Shown piece after piece: positions 1-8,072 of a stretch of DNA of 64,000 nt. The translations under genes and the position numbers were made by a program. Each line of letters opens with the position of its first letter. Position 1 is the first letter of the stretch. The stretch is from positions 321,601-385,600 of the forward strand of contig NZ_FNDJ01000009.1 in the NCBI RefSeq assembly GCF_900099965.1, given 5' to 3'. Origin of the DNA: Nonomuraea jiangxiensis (GTDB lineage: Bacteria; Actinomycetota; Actinomycetes; Streptosporangiales; Streptosporangiaceae). The notes beneath the pieces were generated by a model that had not been told where the DNA came from, did not search any database, and saw only the letters and a list, made by a program, of their open reading frames with translations.

Positions 1-2
1 AC

Positions 3-1094
3 CAGCAGTGGCGGCTGGCCGACAGCTCCGACGGCTACGTACGCTTCATCTCCCGCCACAGCAACAAGGCCCTCGAAGTGCAAGGCGCCTCCACCGCCGA
101 CGGAGCCAACATCGTCCAGTACGACGACTGGAACGGCAACAACCAGCAGTGGCAACTCGTCCGGGTGGACGGCGGCAACCCCGGCCAGTGCGACCTCCCG
201 TCGTCGTACCGCTGGACATCGACGGGCGTGCTGGCGACCCCGAAGGCGGGCTGGGTCTCGCTCAAGGACTTCACCGTCGCCCCCTACAACGGCCGCCATC
301 TCGTCTACGCCACCACCCACGACACCGGCACCCGGTGGGGCTCGATGAACTTCAGCCTGTTCACCAACTGGTCGGAGATGGCCTCGGCGAGCCAGAACGC
401 GATGTCCAACTCCACGGTCGCGCCCACGCTCTTCTACTTCGCCCCCAGGAACATCTGGGTGCTCGCCTACCAATGGGGCGGCACCGCCTTCTCCTACCGC
501 ACCTCCAGCGACCCCACCAACCCGAACGGCTGGTCATCCCAGCAGGTGCTCTTCTCCGGAAGCATCTCCGGCTCCGGCACAGGCCCCATCGACCAGACAC
601 TCATCGGCGACAGCACCAACATGTACCTGTTCTTCGCCGGCGACAACGGCAAGATCTACCGGGCCAGCATGCCCATCGGCAACTTCCCCGGCAGCTTCGG
701 CACCACCTCGACCGTGATCATGAGCGACACCACCAACAACCTGTTCGAAGCCGTCCAGGTCTACAAACTCCAGAACCAGAACAAGTACCTCATGATCGTC
801 GAAGCGATCGGCTCCCAAGGCCGCTACTTCCGCTCATTCACCGCCACCAGCCTCAACGGCTCCTGGACCCCCCAAGCCGCCACCGAGAGCAACCCCTTCG
901 CCGGCAAAGCCAACAGCGGCGCCACCTGGACCAACGACATCAGCCACGGCGAACTCATCCGCACCAGCGCCGACCAGACCTTCACCATCGACCCCTGCAA
1001 CCTGCAACTCCTCTACCAGGGACGCAGCCCCAACTCCGGCGGCGACTACGGCCTCCTGCCCTACCGGCCGGGCCTGCTGACCCTGCAGCGCTGA
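3..1094 (+). CDS. CBM13-GH62 alpha-L-arabinofuranosidase, 5' truncated
   Basis: This is the C-terminal part of a secreted enzyme that removes arabinofuranosyl side chains from arabinoxylan. The reading frame is open from the window edge. The first 45 or so residues carry a QQW...NNQQW pattern typical of the end of a ricin-type CBM13 beta-trefoil. About 300 residues of GH62 follow, recognisable by SSYRWTSTGVLATPKAGW, a YATTHD block and a DISHGELIR block near the end. The signal peptide and the start of CBM13 lie outside the window. A strong hairpin follows the stop codon, so it is the last gene of its transcript. The LacI gene downstream is a candidate regulator. Confidence 0.9.
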   Translation, partial: QQWRLADSSDGYVRFISRHSNKALEVQGASTADGANIVQYDDWNGNNQQWQLVRVDGGNPGQCDLPSSYRWTSTGVLATPKAGWVSLKDFTVAPYNGRHLVYATTHDTGTRWGSMNFSLFTNWSEMASASQNAMSNSTVAPTLFYFAPRNIWVLAYQWGGTAFSYRTSSDPTNPNGWSSQQVLFSGSISGSGTGPIDQTLIGDSTNMYLFFAGDNGKIYRASMPIGNFPGSFGTTSTVIMSDTTNNLFEAVQVYKLQNQNKYLMIVEAIGSQGRYFRSFTATSLNGSWTPQAATESNPFAGKANSGATWTNDISHGELIRTSADQTFTIDPCNLQLLYQGRSPNSGGDYGLLPYRPGLLTLQR

Positions 1095-1110
1095 TGGCGT
1101 GACACGGCGT

Positions 1111-1139
1111 GGCGGGCTCGGCGCAAGGCCGAGCCCGCC
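1111..1139 (+). terminator. Rho-independent-type hairpin after the GH62 gene
   Basis: A perfect 12-bp stem (GGCGGGCTCGGC paired with GCCGAGCCCGCC) encloses a GCAAG loop and starts 17 bases after the stop codon. There is no T-tract, as is usual in high-GC actinomycetes. Confidence 0.75.
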
Positions 1140-1215
1140 CGGGTCATGCACCAGGGCACCTTGCCGCCGGCCGGCGCCTGCCCGTCTGTCGGCGCTCCAT
1201 GGCTAGACTGCCGCC

Positions 1216-2268
1216 ATGACCATGGAGTCCCCCCTCACCATCGCCCAGCTCGCCGAGCTGGCCGGGGTTTCCACCGCGACGGTCTCCAAGGTCGTGAACG
1301 GCCGTTCTGAGGTGTCCTCCGCAACCCGGGCCGCGGTGGAAGAGCTCATCCGCCAGCACGGCTACCGGCGACAACGCCGCCGTTCCACGCCGACGGCCCT
1401 GGTGGAGTTGGTCTTCCACGCGTTGGAGGGCGATTATCCCGTCGAGATCACCAAAGGCGTGGCGGAGGTCGCTCGTGCGCACGAGCTCACGGTGGGGATA
1501 TCGGACCTGCACCGCGGCCACACCGCCGCGGACGCCTGGCTGGAGGGTGTGCTGCGGCGCCGCCCGAGCGGCGTGATCGCGGTGTTCTCCGGCCTGACCG
1601 AGGCTCAGCACGAGCAGCTCGCCCGCCGCGAGATCCCGCTGGTCCTGCTGGATCCGGCCGACGCTCCTCACAAGAACATTCCATCGGTCGGCGCCGGCAA
1701 CTGGAACGGCGGGCTCACGGCCACCTGTCACCTGCTGGAGCTCGGGCATCGTCGCATCGGTATCATCACCGGACCCGACTCCGCGCTGTCCGGCCGGGCC
1801 CGTCTCGACGGCTACCGGACCGCCCTGGACATGGCCGGCGTGACCGTTGATCCAGAGCTGGTCGGCCGGGGGGATTTTCTCATCGAGGGCGGTCTGGCCG
1901 AGGCGCACCGCATGCTGCGCCTGCCCGACCGGCCGACCGCGATTTTCGCCACGAATGACGGTCAGGCCATAGGCGTCTACCACGCGGCTCACCGGCTCGG
2001 TCTACGCATTCCGGACGATCTCAGTGTGATCGGTTTCGACGACCTGCCTTCCGTACGGTGGGCCATCCCACCACTGACCACCATCCGCCAGCCCCTCGCC
2101 GAGATGGCCGCCGCGGCCACCTCGATGCTGCTGACGCTGGCCCAAGGCGAGCAGCCGCTACAGAGCCGCGTCGAATTGGCCACCGAGCTCGTCGTGCGTG
2201 AGAGCACCGCGCCCCCGCCCTTCCGCCCGTCTGAAGCCGAAGGGCGGGCTCCGGAGTCGGCACGATGA
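1216..2268 (+). CDS. LacI/GalR family transcriptional regulator
   Basis: This 350-residue repressor-type protein has an N-terminal LacI helix-turn-helix at about residues 8-55 (TIAQLAELAGVSTATVSKVV) and a periplasmic-binding-like sugar sensor domain. The sensor domain ends with the family motif VIGFDDLPSVRWAIPPLTTI. It lies between the GH62 gene (same strand) and the GH68 gene (convergent), so a role in controlling arabinoxylan or fructan use is inferred from position. An ATG six bases downstream is an alternative start. The last 25 residues are a low-complexity tail. Confidence 0.9.
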   Translation: MTMESPLTIAQLAELAGVSTATVSKVVNGRSEVSSATRAAVEELIRQHGYRRQRRRSTPTALVELVFHALEGDYPVEITKGVAEVARAHELTVGISDLHRGHTAADAWLEGVLRRRPSGVIAVFSGLTEAQHEQLARREIPLVLLDPADAPHKNIPSVGAGNWNGGLTATCHLLELGHRRIGIITGPDSALSGRARLDGYRTALDMAGVTVDPELVGRGDFLIEGGLAEAHRMLRLPDRPTAIFATNDGQAIGVYHAAHRLGLRIPDDLSVIGFDDLPSVRWAIPPLTTIRQPLAEMAAAATSMLLTLAQGEQPLQSRVELATELVVRESTAPPPFRPSEAEGRAPESAR

Positions 2269-2304
2269 GCTGCTTCGCATGAGCACGCCCATGGTCAGCT
2301 CATC
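2264..2304. terminator. Possible terminator between convergent LacI and GH68 genes
   Basis: A 9-bp inverted repeat (GATGAGCTG and CAGCTCATC) has a 23-base loop and overlaps the lacI-type stop codon. It sits exactly between the two convergent genes. The long loop makes it a weak call. Confidence 0.3.
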
Positions 2305-2316
2305 GGGTGGCCCCCA

Positions 2317-3486
2317 TCAGGGGCGGTGTTCCGCTGGAACCTCCGAGCACGGGACGACGGACGTGGTCATCCCGTCCAGGGTCAACTTGAGCATCGGCGC
2401 GACGGTCCCGCCGAAATTGGCCCGCGCCTGCCCCGCCTCCGCATGCCGGAGATCCCTGCCTTCTGATCGATAGTTGGCGAAGCTGACCACGTGGAGGTCG
2501 GGCAGCACCAGCCACGCATAGGCCTGATCTGGCTGGCGGGAAGGGTTCTGGATCACGAGCCCGGACCCGTTGAGCGGCCGGTACGGTCCGGTCAGTGTGC
2601 GTGCGGCGAAGCCGTAGAGCCCGGTGGGTGCGCGATCGGCCGGGTGGAAGGAGTGGCGCTGGGTGGTGAAGAAGAGGTAGTACCACGACTGGTGAACGAC
2701 AAGGTGCGGCCGTTCCAGCTCGTGGTTGATGCCCTCGGCCACGAGGAGAGGCCGGAGCAGCGACCAGGCGCCGGCCCGTGACTCGGCCAGGGCGATAGCG
2801 CCGGTGAAACGGTCGTCCCAGGCGGTGGACGCGGCGATGAGCAGGTAGTCTCGCCCGTCGGCAGGGTCGCGGAACCAGCCGGGATCGCGAAATGCCCTGA
2901 TGTTCCCCGGTGACCCGGTGGCCTCATCGGCAGGCAGGTACATCAGGCCGTCGGAGCGAAGGATCTCCCGGTGTTCTTCATGTGGCAGAGGCCCGTCGCC
3001 GTCGAGGATCCGGGGAAGGCGCGTCTCGATGACGCTCTGCCGGAATGTGGGGTGTGCTTCTCCTCGTCGCCCAGCGGCCGTGTAGAACACCGACACCGTT
3101 CCGTCGGGCCGGCGGACCGCCGATCCCGACCACTCGCGACTACCGGGCGAGGCGTCGTCGGCGAAGGCGTTCCCGAGATCCTTCCATCCGCCGCCGTACT
3201 TGGCGAGCAGGCGGATCCGGGCCTGGTCGTGACGCTCTTCGGGGTGGCCGAGGGCCGGAGCCGACAGTGCCATCCACATCTCGCCACCGCCGATCGAGGC
3301 TGTCGAGCCGTCCTCGAGCTGAATCGGCCACAGGTCCCAGAGATCGTGGTCCGGCAGAAGCCGAGGTACGGCCGTGGGGTCGAAGGTGGGCGCCGTGGTC
3401 GCGTCGGTCTCGACGAGCAGGTCGAGATGCCGGCTGGTCCAGAGCGCCGGTCGGCTACTGCTCACGCGCCGCCCTGCCTGCGGCAT
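2317..3486 (-). CDS. GH68 family fructosyl hydrolase/transferase (levansucrase-like), no signal peptide
   Basis: The 389-residue protein shows the three GH68 catalytic blocks: the nucleophile Asp51 in LWDLWPIQ, the transition-state stabiliser Asp201 in FRDP, and the acid/base Glu258 in HELERPHLV. EWSGSA near residue 118 is also a family block. Known members act on sucrose or beta-2,6/2,1 fructans and are usually secreted. Here no N-terminal hydrophobic signal is visible, and the gene lies 118 bp after an ABC importer operon on the same strand. Cytoplasmic cleavage of an imported fructoside is therefore inferred. A GTG at 3465 is an alternative start. Confidence 0.85.
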   Translation of the reverse strand: MPQAGRRVSSSRPALWTSRHLDLLVETDATTAPTFDPTAVPRLLPDHDLWDLWPIQLEDGSTASIGGGEMWMALSAPALGHPEERHDQARIRLLAKYGGGWKDLGNAFADDASPGSREWSGSAVRRPDGTVSVFYTAAGRRGEAHPTFRQSVIETRLPRILDGDGPLPHEEHREILRSDGLMYLPADEATGSPGNIRAFRDPGWFRDPADGRDYLLIAASTAWDDRFTGAIALAESRAGAWSLLRPLLVAEGINHELERPHLVVHQSWYYLFFTTQRHSFHPADRAPTGLYGFAARTLTGPYRPLNGSGLVIQNPSRQPDQAYAWLVLPDLHVVSFANYRSEGRDLRHAEAGQARANFGGTVAPMLKLTLDGMTTSVVPCSEVPAEHRP

Positions 3487-3604
3487 GCCGTGGGAACGGG
3501 CCGGACCTCGCCGGATTCCGTGCCCCGCCTGGCCGTTCTCGTAGGGCCATGAACAACCTCGGCTTTCACTCGTGGGATGTGATGTGCAGGGCGCTCATCG
3601 CCCG

Positions 3605-4429
3605 TCAGCCCTTCAGGGAGCCCTGGAGCAGGGCCTTGACGAAGTGCCGCTGGAAGATGAGGAAGATCGCGAGCGTGGGGGTCAGGATCAGCAGGGATCC
3701 GGCGCACAGCAGCGGAATGTCGGTTCCCCACTGACCCTGAAAGGCGCCCAGAGCTCCGGACATCGTGCGCTTGGTCGGGTCGTCGACGAGGACGATCGCC
3801 AGCAGAAACTGGTTCCACGTCCACAGGAACAGCAGAATGCCCAGGGACGAGATCGCCGGCATGGCGAGGGGGATGTGGATGCGCCGGAACAACTGCCATA
3901 CGTTGGCGCCGTCCATGCGTGCGCTTTCGGACAGCTCCGCGGGCATGTTGACGAAGTGGGCGCGCATCCAGAAGACGCTGAACGGCATGAACAGACCGAT
4001 GAGCGGCAGGATGATCGCCCATCGGGTGTTCAGCAGGCCCAGGTCGCGGACCTGGTAGTACAGCGGCGTGATGATGCCTTCGAAGGGCAGGGTCAGACCG
4101 AGCACGAACAGCAGGAAGACCACGCGGCTGCCGATCACGCGCAGGTGACCGATGGCGAAACCGGCCATCGTCCCCAGCAGGATCGAGATCGGCACCACGC
4201 CCAGCACGATGAGGACGCTCGACCACAACAGCGCGCCCATGTTCGCGGCCTCGAAGGCCCGCAGGAAGTTGCCCCACTGCGGGTCGCCGGGCCAGGCGAG
4301 CCCGGCCGGGTAGGTGCCCGAGGGATGCAGGGCGGTGACGAACAGGCTGAGGAACGGCAGGAGCGTGACCGCCATCATCACGACGAGCAGCAGCCTGCCG
4401 ATCCAGGCCTCCCGCCGCGAGCTGATCAT
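3605..4429 (-). CDS. ABC sugar transporter permease, CUT1 MalG/LacG type
   Basis: This 274-residue inner-membrane permease has six predicted hydrophobic segments and the EAA-loop sequence AELSESARMDGANVWQLFRRIHIPLAMP, described here by its key residues E-S-A-R-x-D-G-A. Its start overlaps the stop of the upstream permease by the ATGA arrangement, indicating translational coupling. With the genes at 4426-5343 and 5352-6713 it forms a carbohydrate importer. No ATPase gene is present, as is usual for CUT1 systems that share an MsiK-type ATPase encoded elsewhere. The substrate is probably a fructo- or other oligosaccharide, judged only from the adjacent GH68 gene. Confidence 0.92.
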   Translation of the reverse strand: MISSRREAWIGRLLLVVMMAVTLLPFLSLFVTALHPSGTYPAGLAWPGDPQWGNFLRAFEAANMGALLWSSVLIVLGVVPISILLGTMAGFAIGHLRVIGSRVVFLLFVLGLTLPFEGIITPLYYQVRDLGLLNTRWAIILPLIGLFMPFSVFWMRAHFVNMPAELSESARMDGANVWQLFRRIHIPLAMPAISSLGILLFLWTWNQFLLAIVLVDDPTKRTMSGALGAFQGQWGTDIPLLCAGSLLILTPTLAIFLIFQRHFVKALLQGSLKG

Positions 4430-5343
4430 CGGTTGCCGTCCTTTGCGAACCACTGGATGGGAAGGGCGCAGGCGATCACCAGGAGCATGAGCACCATGGC
4501 CAGGGCCGAGGCCGTCCCTACCTCGCGTTCGGAGAAGGCCAGGTAGAAGATCTGCAGGCCGGGCACCATCGTCGTGTTGCCCGGGCCGCCCTGGGTGGAA
4601 ATGTAGATGATGTCGAAGCTCGCCAGGGCCGCGATGACGGTCACGGTGACGCAGACCGCGATCTCCTGTCGCAGGCTGGGAACCGTGATGGAGACGAACT
4701 CCCGCCACGGCCCGGCGCCGTCCAGCCGGGCTGCCTCGTACAGCGCGGGGTCGATCTTGCTCATGCCGGCCAGGAGCAACAGCGTGCAGAGGCCGAGCAG
4801 CACCCACGCGCCGATCATGCCGACCGCCGGGAGGGCGGTGGCGAAGTCGCCCAGCCAGGCCCGGGTCACCCCGCCGAGGCCGATGAGCGAGAGGAGCTGG
4901 TTGATCACTCCGGTGGAGGCCAGCAGCCAGCTCCACGCGATACCGGCGGCCACCAGCGGGATGACCTGTGGCAGGAAGAGCACGGTTCGCGCCACGAGGG
5001 CGAGCCGGCTCTCGGTGATGCGCCTGATGGTGGCGGCGATCGCCAGGCCGAGCACGACCGGGACCGCGCTGAAGAAGACGATCAGTTTGAAGGCGTTGAT
5101 CAGGGAGTCGAACAGGTCGGGGTCGGTGAACACCTTGCCGTAGTTGGCCGTCCCCACCCAGGTGGACGGCCCGATGCCGTCCCACTCGTACAGCGAGTAC
5201 TGAAACGTCAGGGCGATCGGGCGCAGGACGAAGACCGCGTAGAAGGAGAGCGCCGGGATGATGAACAGCCAGCCGACCAAGGCGCGCAGTTTGGTGGTGG
5301 CCGGCCGCCGGTGTGCGGACCGGGCGGTGACAGACCGGGCCAT
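4426..5343 (-). CDS. ABC sugar transporter permease, CUT1 MalF/UgpA type
   Basis: This 305-residue permease has six membrane segments beginning near residue 22 (LVGWLFIIPALSFYAVF) and an EAA-type loop (YEAARLDGAG). It is the first permease of the importer, starting 8 bp after the binding-protein gene and overlapping the next permease by 4 bp. The family moves oligosaccharides delivered by a lipoprotein receptor, using a separately encoded ATPase. Confidence 0.92.
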   Translation of the reverse strand: MARSVTARSAHRRPATTKLRALVGWLFIIPALSFYAVFVLRPIALTFQYSLYEWDGIGPSTWVGTANYGKVFTDPDLFDSLINAFKLIVFFSAVPVVLGLAIAATIRRITESRLALVARTVLFLPQVIPLVAAGIAWSWLLASTGVINQLLSLIGLGGVTRAWLGDFATALPAVGMIGAWVLLGLCTLLLLAGMSKIDPALYEAARLDGAGPWREFVSITVPSLRQEIAVCVTVTVIAALASFDIIYISTQGGPGNTTMVPGLQIFYLAFSEREVGTASALAMVLMLLVIACALPIQWFAKDGNR

Positions 5344-5351
5344 CGACGCGC

Positions 5352-6713
5352 TCAGTTCCCTGCGAGCTGGCCGGCGTAGTCGGCTTGGACCGTCTTCAGC
5401 AGCCCTTGCGGCGTCTGCTCTCCGGCCACCAGCTTCTGCAGGTTGGGGGTCCAGCTCTTGGCGTAGATGGCGCCGGTGGCATTGGCGATGAAGTCCATCG
5501 CGCCGTTGTTCTTGGCGATGTCCGCCCCGGCTGCCAGCGTGCCGGCGGTGACCTTGTCCGCGGCCACCTCAGGCATGTACGCATCGGCCGGTCCCATCGG
5601 ACGCGATCCGCCGACGTCGACGCCGATCGTGCGGGCCTGCTTGTCGGTGGCCACCCAGTTGAGGAAGAAGGCGGCGCAGTCGGCGTTCTTGGCGTTCGCC
5701 GCGATCCCGAAGGCCAGGGGCGCCGACATGGCGGCGAGCTTGCCGCCCTGCTGGGCCGGCGGCATCAAGGAGAAGCCGGCGTTGCCCGGCATCTGCTTGT
5801 CGAGGTTGCCCGACTCCCAGTCTCCGTTGAACATGAACAGGCCCTGACCGTCGATGAAGCGGCTCATCATCGTCGCGTAGTCGACCGCGTTCACGTCCTT
5901 CTGGAAGTAGCCCGCCTTGATCCATTTCTCCAGATGCTGGGCGGCCTGCAGGTTCGACGGGGTGTCGATGGTGGCGCCCGGCTTCTGGAAGATCCAGTCG
6001 TTGATGGGCGCGGCCGGGCCGTAGGAGGCCATGAGGTTCTGCAGCGGGAACGCCAGCCCGCCGGTGGCACCACCGTTGAACTGCACGATCGGTGTGAGGC
6101 CCGCGTTCTTGGCCTTGGCCAGCGCCTGGTCGAGCTCGGCCAGCGTGGTGGGTGGAGTGGTCATCCCGATCCGGGCGGCGAGCTTCTTGTTGTAGAAGAG
6201 GCCCGTCATGCTCATGTTGAGTCCCAGGGCGTACAGGGAACCTTCGCCGCGCGGCCGTCCGCCCGGCCCCAGGCGGAGTTGCTCGAGTTGCGAGGCCGGC
6301 CACTTGTCCCAGCCGAAGGACTGCGCGTAGCCGTCGAGGTTCTTCAGCAGGTTGTCCTTGACGAGCTCGGAGACCTGGGGCAGGCGCATCAGGTCGGGCG
6401 GATTGTCCGCCAGGACGCGGGGGGCGTTCTGGGTGATCACCGCGAACTGGTCCTCGCGGATGTTCCAGGTCACGTTCGGGTGCTGCTTGGAGAACTCGGT
6501 GGTCAAGTCCTTGGCCAGCGGGAAGCCGGTCTCGAAGTAGCCGCTCATCGTTATCGGCGCCGTACCGCAGGTGGGAGCGGCCGACTGAGACGACGTGCCG
6601 GCGGCGGTGGGTTGCGAGCTGTTGCTGCCGGGAGCAGCGCAGGCGGCGGCCAGCGTCCCCATGGCGATCACAAGCGCGGCTCCGGCCCTGCCGGGTCGAA
6701 CTCGACGAGCCAT
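5352..6713 (-). CDS. Sugar ABC transporter substrate-binding lipoprotein
   Basis: This is a family 1 solute-binding lipoprotein of about 453 residues. The chosen ATG gives MARRVRPGRAGAALVIAMG..., a positively charged start and hydrophobic segment. A lipobox-like TLAAAC follows, whose Cys would be lipidated for anchoring outside the membrane. A GAGGAG ribosome site lies 6 bases before this ATG, which favours it over upstream in-frame starts. It is the first gene of the importer operon and is read divergently from the LacI gene at 6860, with a palindrome between them. Confidence 0.9.
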   Translation of the reverse strand: MARRVRPGRAGAALVIAMGTLAAACAAPGSNSSQPTAAGTSSQSAAPTCGTAPITMSGYFETGFPLAKDLTTEFSKQHPNVTWNIREDQFAVITQNAPRVLADNPPDLMRLPQVSELVKDNLLKNLDGYAQSFGWDKWPASQLEQLRLGPGGRPRGEGSLYALGLNMSMTGLFYNKKLAARIGMTTPPTTLAELDQALAKAKNAGLTPIVQFNGGATGGLAFPLQNLMASYGPAAPINDWIFQKPGATIDTPSNLQAAQHLEKWIKAGYFQKDVNAVDYATMMSRFIDGQGLFMFNGDWESGNLDKQMPGNAGFSLMPPAQQGGKLAAMSAPLAFGIAANAKNADCAAFFLNWVATDKQARTIGVDVGGSRPMGPADAYMPEVAADKVTAGTLAAGADIAKNNGAMDFIANATGAIYAKSWTPNLQKLVAGEQTPQGLLKTVQADYAGQLAGN

Positions 6714-6769
6714 GTGCATCTCCTCTGCTGCTTGGGACACGCGCACCCGGCTGATGCCCCACGTCCGTT

Positions 6770-6785
6770 GCTAAATCGGGTTAGC
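6770..6785. promoter_or_regulatory. LacI-family-type operator between divergent SBP and LacI genes
   Basis: The 16-bp imperfect palindrome gctaaatc|gggttagc has a central CpG, the usual geometry of LacI/GalR operators, and 6 of 8 half-site positions match. It lies in the only intergenic space between the binding-protein gene and the second LacI gene. An overlapping ATCGGG-N6-CCCGAT repeat is also present. Binding is inferred. Confidence 0.55.
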
Positions 6786-6859
6786 GCCCGATAGTCTCAC
6801 CGCGCACCTCGTACAATGTCAACCCCCCGTAACACACTCTTGACGATCGGAGGCCCTGG

Positions 6860-7927
6860 GTGAGCCCTCGCCGGGTCACGCTGGCCGATGTGGCCAAAGC
6901 CGCAGGCGTCTCCAGGACGACCGCCTCACTGGTGCTGTCGGGCCGCGGACGCGAATTGCGGATCTCTCGAGATGTCGAGCAGCGTGTTCTGCGAGCCGCC
7001 GACGAATTGCAGTACCGGCCCAACATCGTCTCCGTGAACCTGCGTACGGGCACCTCCCGGACGATCGGCTTCGTCTCCGACACCGTCGCCACCTCGCGTC
7101 TGGCCGGCGACATGATCAAGGGCGCCCTTGAGGCCGCCCGTGAGCGCGGCTTCATGCTGTTCATCGGTGAGACGGAGGGAGACGCCGAGCTCGAGCGGCT
7201 CCTGCTGCAGGCGATGCATGACCGGCAGGTGGACGGGCTCATCCTGGCCTCGATGTTCACCAGGACCATCAAGGTGCCCGGGTCCATGACGGCCGCACCC
7301 GCCGTCCTGCTCAACGCGCTGCCCGACCAGCCCACTCCCCTGCCCGCCGTCCTCCCCGACGAGGTGGAGGCAGGCCGCCGCGCGGCCCGCGTCCTGCTCG
7401 ACGCCGGCCACCGCGATGACATCTACTTGATCGGCGCCGGCCCCGGCATGGGCGATGTACCCCCGGCAAGTGTCGCGGCGGTGGAACGGCTCGTCGGCAT
7501 CCGGGAGGCGCTCGCCGAGGCGGGCGTCAAGGTGGCGGGCGGTCGTCTCTGCCCCGACTGGCAGCCGGAAGAGGGCCTCGCCGCGACGCGGGACCTCCTG
7601 GAGACGGCGCGTCCGCGGGCGCTGATCTGCTTCAACGACCGGATCGCCATGGGCGCTTACCAGGCACTCGACGATGCGGGGCTCAACGTTCCTGACGACG
7701 TGTCCGTCGTCTCCTTCGACGACCATCCCATCGCCTCGTGGATCCGGCCCAAGCTGACGACCGTGGCACTGCCGCACTACGAACTCGGCCGCAAGGCCGT
7801 CGACGTGCTTTTCACCGAGATCGGCGGCGACCACGCAGCTCCTGATCGACAAGGCGAAGTGCACCGAGTTCCCATGCCGGTGCGCAGCCGCGAGTCCATC
7901 GCGCCGCCGTCCGCGCAATCCGGCTGA
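6860..7927 (+). CDS. LacI family transcriptional regulator of the adjacent sugar importer
   Basis: This 355-residue LacI-family regulator starts at a GTG preceded by CGGAGG. The DNA-binding headpiece is residues 4-58 (VTLADVAKAAGVSRTTASLVLSGRG), followed by a sugar-sensing core ending in VVSFDDHPIASWIRPKLTTV. It is divergent from the importer operon and probably represses it from the palindrome at 6770-6785. The effector would be the imported sugar or its breakdown product. Confidence 0.9.
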   Translation: MSPRRVTLADVAKAAGVSRTTASLVLSGRGRELRISRDVEQRVLRAADELQYRPNIVSVNLRTGTSRTIGFVSDTVATSRLAGDMIKGALEAARERGFMLFIGETEGDAELERLLLQAMHDRQVDGLILASMFTRTIKVPGSMTAAPAVLLNALPDQPTPLPAVLPDEVEAGRRAARVLLDAGHRDDIYLIGAGPGMGDVPPASVAAVERLVGIREALAEAGVKVAGGRLCPDWQPEEGLAATRDLLETARPRALICFNDRIAMGAYQALDDAGLNVPDDVSVVSFDDHPIASWIRPKLTTVALPHYELGRKAVDVLFTEIGGDHAAPDRQGEVHRVPMPVRSRESIAPPSAQSG

Positions 7928-7963
7928 ACCCACCACTGGCCCTGCGACCCGGCGGCTATAAGG

Positions 7964-8003
7964 GCCGATGACCGCGCCGGACTTGCGTGGCGCGATCATC
8001 GGC
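7964..8003. terminator. Bidirectional terminator hairpin
   Basis: Arms GCCGATGACCGCGC and GCGCGATCATCGGC (13 of 14 paired) enclose a 12-base loop. They lie in the 145-bp gap between the LacI gene and the convergent sugar-acid operon. Confidence 0.65.
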
Positions 8004-8072
8004 ATCCGCCTCAGCGGCTTGAGGTCGGTCTCGCGGCGCCGGCCTCCCTTGGATCGACCGTGACGGCAGGGC

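Noticed and set aside
3605..5185. A 526-codon open frame covering both permeases of the first importer
   Set aside because: Its first half is out of frame with the real upstream permease; only the part from 4429 is the true second permease.
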